64,000 bases of DNA from Marvania coccoides (Eukaryota > Chlorophyta > Trebouxiophyceae > Chlorellales > Chlorellaceae). Under the pieces are notes generated by a model. It saw nothing but the letters and a program-made list of their open reading frames with translations, was not told the DNA's origin and ran no database searches. Shown here piece after piece: positions 43,495 through 52,910 of the stretch. Location: contig OY978097.1 of NCBI GenBank assembly GCA_963854735.1, positions 2,294,001 through 2,358,000 on the forward strand, in the 5' to 3' direction. Both the position numbers and the translations under genes were made by a program. The first letter of the stretch is position 1. Each line of letters opens with the position of its first letter.

Positions 43495-45029
43495 GAGGCC
43501 CAGCAGCTGGCAGACGCCCCCCTCCAGCGTCACTGCTACTGCCCTGGGTGCGTTCACTGTTGCCGCAAACGCCGCTGGCGCTCTCCCCATGCGGGCAGAG
43601 TTGGCTGCTCTGCCCCCCGCTGTCCTTCCTCCCGCTGGCTTCTCAGCCGGGCCAGGACGAGACGGGAGATCCTGCATTCTAGGCCAAAAAGACGGTGGGC
43701 TCGCCTGCCGAGAAGGCGGCGCCAGCTGCGAGCAGCAGCGATGCCTGCGCGCCGTGGAGCGTTGCCGCACTGGCTGCAGGCAAAGACAGCCTCACAGCAA
43801 CAGGCACGCAGGGGGGCAGCATCGTGCCCAGGCATCAGACGCGCTGGAGGAAGCGGCGCCTACCGCAGCATCGCCCCCCAGCGCTCTCGCTTCCCCCTGT
43901 GGCTTCTCCCGCCCGCCCTTCCAAGTCGGTGAGTCGTAGAATCACTTTTATTCCTGTGCAGGAATCCTGCACAAAATTATCTCAATATATTATCGATAAA
44001 CGGGTTATTAAAGTATCGCTATAATTAATATGTGAATTCACCCTTCTTACCTCTGCATTTCGCCCCCCTTGGTTTTTTCTTCCGCAGGTGGGCGAGCCCC
44101 TCAGCGCTCTGCTGCTGCCTGAGGTGGCTGCGTTGAGCGAGGTTGCGAAAGAGGTGCTGGGCAGCGGCACCTCGAGCGACCCCTTCGCAGAAGAACCCAC
44201 GCTGGAGGCGCTCCCCGAGGACGGAAAGGCCGCCGCCACCGCCGCTGTCCCCGCTGCCCCCTTTGCGTACATCCAGACAGCCACTGGCATCATGGCTCTG
44301 CTCGAGCTGGACATACCAGAGGTGGAAGAGGAGGCGTGCACGTCTTCAGCGCTGCGGTTGCCCTCCAGCAGGCGCCGTCTGTCGGCAGATTTCCAATTTG
44401 ATTTCGCCGAGCCGGCAGCGATGGAGGGGATGGGAGGCACCGCAGTGGACTGCGCAGCGCGAGGAGAAGAAGCTCCACACACCGAGCCGTCCTCGCCCAG
44501 CCTGGTAGACCCCCCAGCAGGCGACAACGGTGCAGGGAGCAGCCTGCTGCCGCACGCGCCCGCTCCTCTCATTCTGGATGGCGGCAACGCCAGCAGCAAC
44601 AGCCTCAGCCTTTCTAGTGATTGAGATATTGAGGGCGATGGCAGCGGCGCAGGCGCAGACGGCGGCTCTGCCACTGCTGAAAGCTCAAACGAGGGAGCTG
44701 CCGGCGAGAACGCTGCCTGGGTGTCGGAGATTGAGGCTGGCAGCCCGCGGGCGCCGCCCAGCCGCACTGCGTCGGCTGGATCGATGGTGGAGGCTGTCGT
44801 CCTGCCGCCCAGCCCGCTGATGGATATCACTGCATTGGCGGTGGCAACGAATGGCAGCAGCGGCAGCGGCGGTGGATTGCCCGCTGTGCTGCGGCTGCAG
44901 CCCGCAAAGGAGACGGCCGACGGCGGCAACGACGGCCGCTCCCGCACCCCCAGCACGCAGTCGCAGGGGGAGGCCCAGCGCAGCGCGCAGCGTTACCTCT
45001 CCCGAAAATATATTGAATGCATTAAATGA
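43495..45029 (+). pseudogene. Low-complexity Ala/Pro/Ser-rich coding region with frame changes and an in-frame TGA
   Basis: Coding-like but not cleanly readable. After a good acceptor (ttgctgcag at 43486-43494) the most protein-like composition moves between frames across 43495-43928. A strong donor (gtgagt at 43929) and acceptor at 44087 lead into 44088-44621, which reads VGEPLSALLLPEVAALSEV and on through an acidic/Ser-rich stretch with RRRLSADFQFDF. That frame is cut by TGA at 44622-44624, then stays open for another 405 bases to 45029 with the same composition (DIEGDGSGAGADGGS). Removing a 42-base gt...ag piece (44619-44660) would skip the TGA in frame, but that is shorter than any intron modelled here. 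Either a decayed gene, an unusual splice form, or a recoded stop. A possible first exon near 43245-43282 follows a TATA-like box. No domain recognised. Confidence 0.4.
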
Positions 45030-45032
45030 TCT

Positions 45033-45482
45033 TCAGCGCAGCGCCTCTTGCACAATTTCCATCCTCAGTTTTTCCTCCAGCCCAGGCACGCAGCGGTGGA
45101 GGCTCAGCAGAGTGCTTCTTATCCGCTTCTTTGTAGTCTCCTCCAGCCTTGAGAACAGGTGCCGCAGGTCCTCGGGGTGTTGCTGCGACACAAACAGCAG
45201 AGCGTCCTTCAATCCAGGGCAGTGGGCTGGAATGTGTTCCCATTTGCGGTAGCCGGCTGCTACAAGGGTCGCAGCCGCGAGCTCAGACAAGTTACCGCCG
45301 GATTTCAGCTCAGCGCCGGCATCGATCATACATTCCTTAGTCGCCGCCACCGCTTCCTGGCTCCCACGCCCTGTGGCTGCCCAGAATAGCGGACTGCGCC
45401 CGCGATTGCCGCCAATTTTATTCATCTGCGCTCCAGCTTGAAGCAGGGCTGCAGTCACGTCGGCATGGCTCCGCCAGGAAGC
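45033..45482 (-). CDS. Ankyrin-repeat protein fragment (3' exon or remnant)
   Basis: An open stretch on the minus strand with two ankyrin-like units: HADVTAALLQAGAQMNK and GRSPLFWAATGRGSQEAVAA...MIDAGAEL. A helical tail follows with LKDALLFVSQQHPEDLRHLFSRLEE. A possible acceptor (attattcag) marks the upstream edge. I find no upstream exon with an ATG that joins in phase in 45483-45900, so it may be the last exon of a poorly visible gene or a remnant. It is convergent with the disturbed coding region ending at 45029. Confidence 0.4.
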   Translation of the reverse strand, partial: ASWRSHADVTAALLQAGAQMNKIGGNRGRSPLFWAATGRGSQEAVAATKECMIDAGAELKSGGNLSELAAATLVAAGYRKWEHIPAHCPGLKDALLFVSQQHPEDLRHLFSRLEETTKKRIRSTLLSLHRCVPGLEEKLRMEIVQEALR

Positions 45483-45908
45483 GCTGAATAATGGCAAACA
45501 TTTCTCGAAAGTTTTAAGTACCCAACGCGGTGTTTAATGGATAGAAGGAAAGAAAAAAAAACTGCGCCGGCTCGATTTCGTTTCTGTTGCTTGGCTTTCC
45601 AATTTTATAATTTTCTTGGAGAGCAATGCGTTCATTCCGAACCGCTCCTCCACTGCATGCTCCTTATACAACTGCCTTGAAAACTTCGTTTTTATCCTCC
45701 AAAGTCTTCAATTCCCCCTCCTCGCTTTAAAAGGGGGGTTTTGTCAGCGCCACAGTTAGAGAATTAGAGAGGTAAGCCACAGGTAAAGCGGCATGGGGCC
45801 GCTGCCTCCTTGCTGCCGATTAAAATTAAATAAAATAATAATTTGAAATTCTAAGCGCTTGTCTCGTTTTCCCCGGCCTGCGCAGATTATTTCAACCTTG
45901 TGTGCACA
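45483..45908. other. Spacer upstream of the metallo-beta-lactamase gene
   Basis: AT-rich with short poly-A and poly-T runs. Promoter and 5' UTR of the gene at 45909; no other feature recognised. Confidence 0.45.
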
Positions 45909-48900
45909 ATGGCGTCTGCTAAAAAGCAAATTCGTGCGGGTGAGGGCCCAGCGACGATGGATCTGCGGCCGCTGGAAGAGGCCATCGCCCGCGAGGAGTT
46001 GCTGCTAAAGAAGGTGAAATCTGGGCTGATTCAGCTCAGCGACGGCGGCGCCAAGTTAGCGGCTAAGATAGAGGACCGGCAGAAGGAGCTGGCGGGCAAA
46101 AGACAGGCCGCAGAGCGCGAGGAGACACCGTCACTCACCGCCCCGCCAGCGAAACGAGCTGGTGGCCGTGGTATTTCTTCAGCTGGACATCAGCGGGGAG
46201 AAATTGAGAAGCTCCAGCAGGCGGTCAACGAAATGGAAAATTCAGCGCGTGAGCTGGCGGCGGGTGAGCTGTCGGCTGAAGCTGAAGAGCATCTCTTCTT
46301 CATGCGCAGCGCGTTGGCGGACAAGAGGCGCGCCGCAGATGATCTGAAGTTTGCCACAATTCTACAGAAGCGGCGTGAGACGTTGAACACATCGCTTTCG
46401 GCGTTTTACTCGGAGCAGTCCACAGGGTGCGGCACGGGGCGCGACACTGGGGAAGACGCGTCTGGCCGAGGCGGTACGTCCAGTGCACCAACGGCCGATG
46501 TAGACTCCGACGACAGCAGCAGCATCAGCAGCAGCAGCAGCAGCAGCAGCGATGACGACGACGACGACATCAACGCCTTTACACCCCCACCGGCGCAGCT
46601 GACCCCCGCTCAGGAGCAGGCCATCAACGCCCAGGCCGAGTGTATCTTGAAGGCTGTCGCAGAGTACCACGTAGACCCCCGTCGCCCCGACCCCAATCTC
46701 CCGCGCTGCTTGCCTGGGCAGAGAGACCTTAAAAACCACTACAGCGCAGCCTACAAGTCCCTCGCGTCGATCAAATCTACCCACAACGTCGTGCCGGACC
46801 AAGTGGCAAAGCACCTGAACGTATTTACGTTTCGAGCCGCCAAGGTTGCTGCGGGGCTTGCAGTGCCGGGCCAGAAGAAGCCCGGCGACAACGTGGGCAA
46901 CGAACGCCACCTGGGAGAGCACGTGACCGAGGAGGAGTACACCTCTGGTCACGCTCTTTACCTGGAGTGGTTTGCGTTGGCCAAGCAAGACCGGGTTGCG
47001 CGGGGGCTGCCTTCTAGCCAGGAGAAGTTTGGGCAGCATTTGATAGACATCGGGGTCGTTAAGACCCCTGTCAATGCTTCCCAGGCTTTCTACCAGGTGG
47101 AAAGCTCCACGCCTCCCATCAAGCGCAAGTCCAAGCTCTCGGTGAGTTTCTCTCCTTCTCTCTCTCTCTCTTTTCTCAATATTTCTTTTCTTTCTGCCTT
47201 TCCCTGCCAATTTTCTTCCTCCAAACCTCCAAACCTTCTTGCTTCTCCTCATTCTTCTTCTTCTTCTTACATATCCCACTTGCTTGTTTTTTTTTCTTTG
47301 CAGCTGGCGGCCGCTGTCTATCTCAAGCAGCACCCCGCAATGGCCAGCAACACTGGCACGGGGAGGTGCGGCGTTTTTGACAAGATCCAAGAGTGGCTGG
47401 ATGACCTGGGGTACTACTCCCTGGTCAACGAGCAGCCACTCCCGGATTGCGTCATGACGTTTGCGGTGGAGTTTGGGCGCCACACTGCGAAGCAGTGGGG
47501 CGATGCCACCACCCCCAAGAAGATCAACCTGGGTGGCATTGACGCGGCGAAGAGAGCGGCGCTGACAGCGGCGCTGGGGACGCTGCTGGACGAGGCGCCG
47601 CCTGGCTCGGCGGAGGGCCACCGCACGGCGCTGCTGCTGGAGGAGGAGGAGGCGGAGCGCGAGCAGCGGGCGCTTGACCGCGATATGGAGCGGCGGGGGC
47701 CCCCCTTCCTCTATGACAAGGGGCGCTGCCTGGCGGCGGAGGACGGGACGGGGATGGCGATTGACTGCTGCCCAGAGGCAGCCGCGAGGGTTGTGTCGTT
47801 GGTCTTGATGACCCACGGCCACCAAGATCACGCTGCCAAGGCCGCCACCAAATGACTCCTGAGGGGTATGGCCACAGGCACCATTCGCGTGGTGGCCAAC
47901 GAGCGCCTGGCGGCCATGCTGCTCTCCAACCCAAAGCTGCTGGGGATTGAAGGCCGCCTGACAAACAATCAGATCTTCTCCGTGTCGTTTGACATCCTGA
48001 CCGAGATCCCCGGCACCCCGTTCTCCATCATCATGGTGGACAACGAGCACGAGCCCTTGTCTGCCGCTTCCATCGTCGTGGACCGCTCCCAGGAGACCGC
48101 CCCCACCGTCCACTTCTTCTCTGGGGACATCTCCGCGTCCGAGCGCGTCTGCAGCGCCGCCGGCAGGGCCCTGGGCGTGGTGAGGAACCGCTACCCTGGG
48201 GTGGGCTGCGGGACGGCAGGGATGGATCACACCGGGGCGCTGCGGAGGCTGTCTGCCGGGCCCACCTCCATGGAGGGCCTGGAGGACGAGCTGCAGCACG
48301 AGCTGGCCGTTTGGATCTGTGAGTTTAACCAAATTACTTTTTTACTGCAGATTTTCCCATTTTTCTCACCCACCGCCGTCCCAAACTCTCGCTGCAGGCA
48401 AACACGGCGCAGAGAACGTCACCCTGCTGATGAACTCTGTAGGCCTGGGCATGAAGCACAAGGTCGCCGTCCCCCTGGCCACCAAGCTGGGGACCAAGGT
48501 CTACCTGGGGCCAGGGGTGTACGAGATGTACGCCGCTGTGGCCCCCTGCGTGCCGCCCGCCGTGCTGTGCCTCACAGACGGCGAGGCTTTCGACGCGCGG
48601 TACACAGATGTGGCCAACGAGTCCCGTGTGCACATCCTGCACCGCCGTGAGCTGGAGGGGAAGGTGGCGGCGTGGAAGACGGCAGAGCGCCTCGCAGCGG
48701 AAGCGCGGCCCGGGGAGCTTAAGGTCATGATCCAGACCTCGGCGTTTAAGCGCGCGCTGAGGGAGTGGGTCCACCCCTCTGGACTGGTCCAGTTCAGGCC
48801 CACCAGCGTCAGTGACCACTCTGACCCTGTGGGGCTGGGCAGGATGTGGAACGTGTTGTTTGGCTTTGGGTTCGTGGAGGATAACTTGGTGGTCAACGAG

Positions 48901-48972
48901 GTATACGGCGAGAAGCACGCCGCGGCCAAGAAGGTGATCCTCGAGAAGGGGCAGGAGTTGCGCGGGGGGTGA
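45909..48972 (+). CDS. SNM1/DCLRE1-like metallo-beta-lactamase protein with N-terminal coiled coil; in-frame TGA at 47853
   Basis: Three exons, 45909-47141, 47304-48318, 48398-48972, 940 codons in one frame apart from a TGA at 47853-47855 (codon 595). The N-terminal 410 residues hold coiled coils (PLEEAIAREELLLKK, EIEKLQQAVNEMEN), a Ser/Asp acidic tract (about 200-220) and an unrecognised helical domain. The second part carries a metallo-beta-lactamase core: YDKGRCLAAEDGTGMAIDCC, VLMTHGHQDHAA (HxHxDH, H582-H587), VDNEHEPLSAASIVV and VHFFSGDIS. Exon 3 (NVTLLMNSVGLGMKHKVAVPL, VQFRPTSVSDHSDPVGLG) resembles the SNM1/Pso2 repair-nuclease tail. The TGA falls nine codons after DH, and similarity continues on both sides. 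Either recoded, a nonsense allele/assembly error, or a truncated gene. Substrate (DNA versus RNA) is inference. Confidence 0.65.
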
Positions 48973-50515
48973 AGGAATTTGTTCGAGTTTTTTTTTTGCT
49001 TTTTCGAGTGACGGCATTTCAGCTGGGTGCTTGCATGCTGTTTGAAGCCTGCCGTCGGGCGCAAGCCCTGCATCACCACCATTTCTACACCATTTTCTGA
49101 CTCTTTGTGTGCTTGGTTAATTTTTTTTGACTTTTCCTGTACCCTCGGTTTTTTTTTGTTCAAATTTTCCTCCCTCTGCTCGTTGAGCGCATAATTCTTC
49201 TTCTTCTTCTTCTTCTTCCCACCCAGTTTGACATCTCGGTGTGCTGTGGAACTTGCCCATGTGCACCTTTTTGTGGTGTTTGTAAGTAAGCCACACTTGA
49301 AACTGAGTGAGACTGGCGCTCAGTCCTGCAAGCACCCCGCTTGAGCTGCCGCGTTGAGCCCACCCACCCCCCCAGCTACAGAATCAGTCGCGCCGCCCGC
49401 TGGAGCGTCAGTTGCGGAGCGGCGCCCCCTCTTAACGCGCTCAACACAAAAATGATAAATAATCACGCCGAGTTTTTTTGTGTGTAGAAATCGTCTACAA
49501 TCTCTCAGGAGAAAAATAATGGCGGCACACGCACATGCCTGGGTCTCTTAAATTATATTTTTGTTTAGAAATAGGACGAGCTTAATTATCCTCGGTGCAT
49601 ATATTGAGCATATTACTACCCTCGGTGCATATTGAGCATATTATTATTTGAAAACATTTGTGTGCCATCGCCGTTCGATTGCCGCGCTGTTCGCGAAGAG
49701 CTGGGCAAGGTGCGGAGGAGCAGCAAGCTGGCCAGCAGCAGCTTGTGTCCCTTTCACAAAGCCGCCCTCCTGGCGCTGCCTCGGCTTCTGAAGAAAATAC
49801 CTAGCGCTCCTCCCAGCATCTGCCTCACGGTGGAAAAGAGTGAGCCTTCTCTTTCGTTCGTTTTTTTTTAGACCCTTTCACGGCTTGTCCTTGGCTTGAG
49901 GTTAACAGCCTCTGGAAAACCCTCAAGAGCACTTTGTTTTATAAGGAAAGTGGCCAGGTAGCGGTGGCCCCCAAAAGGCTGCCCACCCACCCACTCACCC
50001 CTTTCAACTTCCTTATTACCTGCTCTGCAAAAGCAACATGACAATCAGAATACAATACCAGCAGAAGGAGCTACTGAAGGGACCTTAATGTGTGGGGCTG
50101 GACGCATGCCGAAAAGGTATTCTGGCTCTACGCAAACACCGCCCAGACCACATAGATATAACAGAGGACAGACATATTAGATGTCTGAAATCAACAACAA
50201 GTCCTGTCAAATGTCATCTCCTGCCATCAACATTCAATTCGCTTGAGCACGTTTTGCTGCAAGGAAAACCTCTCCTAGTGGCATCTAGACGCCTTTATAA
50301 ATCATTCCGCCACCTCCTTTTCAGCTATTTACTTACCGACAAACATACTTATGCATTTCAATGAAAAACTGAATACAAAACCTGTTCTTCTGGCCCTTCT
50401 CGTCCATTTAAGTTTTTGTTTTTAATTTCGGGTTCAGTACCAGACCAGATCAGCGTCTGCCCCCGTGCCTAGGGCCCCAAGCTATTCTCGAATTCAAAAA
50501 TAAAAAATAAAAAAA
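48973..50515. other. Long spacer with hairpin, TTC repeat and tandem motif
   Basis: The 3' UTR of the preceding gene holds a 7-bp stem (49010-49016 with 49050-49056). A (TTC) run lies at 49196-49218. A 25-base motif around cctcggtgcat is tandemly duplicated at 49589-49648. Open frames here are short with no domain; I see no gene. Confidence 0.5.
49589..49648 (+). repeat. Tandem duplication of a cctcggtgcat...ttgagcatatta unit
   Basis: Two near-identical units in an AT-rich spacer (first with an extra TA). The reverse complement of the core (gcaccgagg) matches the dispersed motif at 29762 and 41960. Confidence 0.7.
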
Positions 50516-51355
50516 ATGAAACCCCGCTGCTTGAGGCCAGGGACGTCCAGGCTGTGCGTCGCCGCTGCCGACTCGCGCCGCCCGCCGCCTGCATCTTCCG
50601 TTCCCTCGTTTTCTGGCCGGGTGACTTCTTCGTCAGCTCCCCCCGAAACTCGCACCTCCTCTTCCGCAGCGCTGGCCACGCCCACCGTGTCCATTGTGGA
50701 GAGACACGAGTTTAGGCGAGGGGTTGGCCTGTGTGTTGTAAACCGAGAGGGTCTTGTGTTCGCTGCAAAGTGAGTTTTTATGATCTGCGTTATGATCATG
50801 ACTTTTTCCAGAGGTTGCGGGCACTGATCACACGGCACCTGCTTGGTTCACGCTCACAGGCGCATGGACGACCGCCACGGTACCTGGCAGATGCCCCAAG
50901 GGTGAGTCGTGCTGCTGTTGTTTTTATATTATATTTCAACTCATTTTTTTCCCCTCCCTCGACCTACACACAGGGGCATCGACCCGCTGGAGAACCCGCT
51001 GGTGGCCGCCCTGCGCGAGCTCAAGGAGGAGACGGGGATGACGTCTGTTAAAATCGTGTCCTCCATCGACCGCTGGCTGGACTACGAGTGGCCCACCCGC
51101 GTTGCCTGCCACCTCACCGGCCGCCTCTTCCGGTACCGCGGGCAGACCCAAAAGTGGATCCTGATGCACTTTAACGGCGCCGACGAGGAGATCGACCTCG
51201 GCTGCCACGGCCACCCCGAGTTTTCAGAGTGGCGGTGGATGAAGCTGGAAGACCTGCCGCACTCGGTGGTGGACTTCAAGCGCGGCGTGTACCAGGCAGT
51301 AGCCGGCCATTTTGGACCTCATGTTGAAAGGTTGGGAGGGCGGGAGAAAAACTAG
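50516..51355 (+). CDS. Nudix hydrolase, RppH/Ap4A-hydrolase type, probably organellar
   Basis: Hydrolyses dinucleoside polyphosphates or RNA 5' pyrophosphate. Three exons: 50516-50769, 50860-50901 (42 bases), 50974-51355 (225 aa). The first 55 residues are Arg/Ser/Pro/Ala-rich with few acids, a plastid-type transit peptide. The core shows RRGVGLCVVNREGLVFAAKRMDD, then HGTWQMPQGGID and the Nudix box GGIDPLENPLVAALRELKEETGM (GX5EX7REUXEEXGU complete, split by an intron). WLDYEWPT, GQTQKWILMHFNG and EFSEWRWM follow, the pattern of plant NUDX26/27 and bacterial RppH. Plant relatives are plastid or mitochondrial. No oddities besides the tiny middle exon. Confidence 0.92.
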
Positions 51356-52910
51356 GTTTCTTTTTCTTCTGGACGTAAAAACTTTGCTTTGGTATTTTGT
51401 TCCCTTTTTGTACACTTTTCGAGCCTCTCAGAGCGCCTTTGTTCTCTATCATACCATGCACATCGAACGAACATTTGTTGCATAGCTGTCAATTTATTTT
51501 TCTTTGCTTCTTTTGTTAGCGTGGCGACGAACCCTTTGTACACTCTTGACAGCCAGCTTTGAAATCCCTATCCAAATAAGTACATCATTCATCTTTTTCT
51601 TTCATTCATTCCTTGCAGTTTTTGTCGTTTTAATTCATCGCCCATCTTGTTTCTTTTGATGTAAAAAACCCTGTGCCACTATCGATCTCCTTGGGGGAAG
51701 TACAGAAAACCATCAGATGCTGCCATTAATGGGGGACATTGACGCGCGCTTTGTCCCTTTGTTTGGAGGGCCAAACGCAACTTTTAAAGAACTCAAATGC
51801 GGCGGAAACTCAGTACGGCATGGACGATGCTAACAGCCAGCATTGACAGGCACCTACTGCTGACGGACCCCCTCCTTCATCAAGCGCAATCACCCTCGGA
51901 GAATAATGGGCAGGGAAAAAATCAGATGCCATTCATGCGCAGACTCGTCCCTGCACCTGCTTAGTACTTTTTGCACAACAATACACACACAAAATTAAAA
52001 GCTTAGACTCCACATAGAGACGGCAACAAAGGCCACACAGCAGTGAGGCAAGCTTGATCCTAACAATTAAGCCAGGAGAAAATCCTAACAATTAAGCCTG
52101 TCCGCCACACATGGAGTGGCTGTAATTGCAATGGCTCAAACAGAAAAAGGATCGGGGGGGGAAGTCGCTCCTGCAAATGCACGCCATTGACCTTCTTGCT
52201 GCTGCACATTACGATTCATCGAGAAACCCCTATGCTTAATCAGAGTCAGAGCTGCCGCACTTGTTCCTCGGAAGGAAAAAAAAAAAAACGATGCTGTGTC
52301 CGTACGTCCCCAGTAACTGAGGGTGGACCTGCCTTCATGTGGCGGGGTGGCACACCGCCTTGAGAGCCTCTCCGGCCGGAGCTAAAGATTATGCCCCGCA
52401 AGAGAGCGTAACCTGTAACCCAGCACCCAGTAACCCCACAAACCGCCACCCAGTAAACCTGAAAACTGGCACACGGAAACCCGCAAACCTGGAAACCGCC
52501 AAAATTTGCCAACGTGCACTACTCACGGTCTCGACCACTGTAGGGGCCATTGACGGTTCAATAACCTGTAAACCTGCTGCCGCCGCCGCTCAATCTCCCA
52601 GGGGCGCTCCCCCGAAAAGAGTGCAGATCGCGCACCAGAGTTTCCGGTCTGGCCTTAAAACATACTTTGTTATGCTTGGAGCTTGAACTGTCTCTCCTTT
52701 CATCCCTCTTTCTCTTTCCGTCAAAGCCAATTTCGTCAATGATTATCAAGAAAGCAATTATTGAAACAAAAACAAATGCAGCGTAGTTTTTAAAAATGTA
52801 CAAAGAAATACACAGAAACCTCTAAGAATAGCAGGCTGTTGTCGTACTTTTAGAGAAAGAAAAAAGAAGTTTTAAATTCACAAATATCACCACCGCTGTT
52901 TTATTCGTCC
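51356..52910. other. Long spacer, convergent 3' regions
   Basis: No gene recognised. Between 52390 and 52500 runs a degenerate series of AACC(T/C)-containing units (aacctg, aaccccac, aaaccgcc, aaacctgg), the complement of GGTTT-like steps; possibly a decayed minisatellite. Poly-T and poly-A stretches are common. Confidence 0.5.
52900..52905 (-). terminator. AATAAA polyadenylation signal of the Zn/Cd ATPase
   Basis: AATAAA on the minus strand only six bases past the ATPase stop codon, so the 3' UTR must be very short if used. Confidence 0.5.

Noticed and set aside
43982..44956. Minus-strand 324-codon frame across 44 kb
   Set aside because: Ser/Pro/Ala low complexity typical of an antisense shadow; plus strand has good splice sites and acidic/amphipathic segments. 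Not fully excluded because the plus frame is interrupted.
46362..48332. 656-codon minus-strand frame opposite the metallo-beta-lactamase gene
   Set aside because: It runs straight through the sense intron and lacks any family signature; sense-strand motifs are clear.
49007..49060. SECIS element supporting selenocysteine at 47853
   Set aside because: A stem exists but the required 3' GA and apical AA are absent by eye, so I do not call it SECIS.
52390..52500. Interstitial telomere-like array (GGTTT-type steps)
   Set aside because: Units vary in length and sequence; at most a decayed minisatellite.
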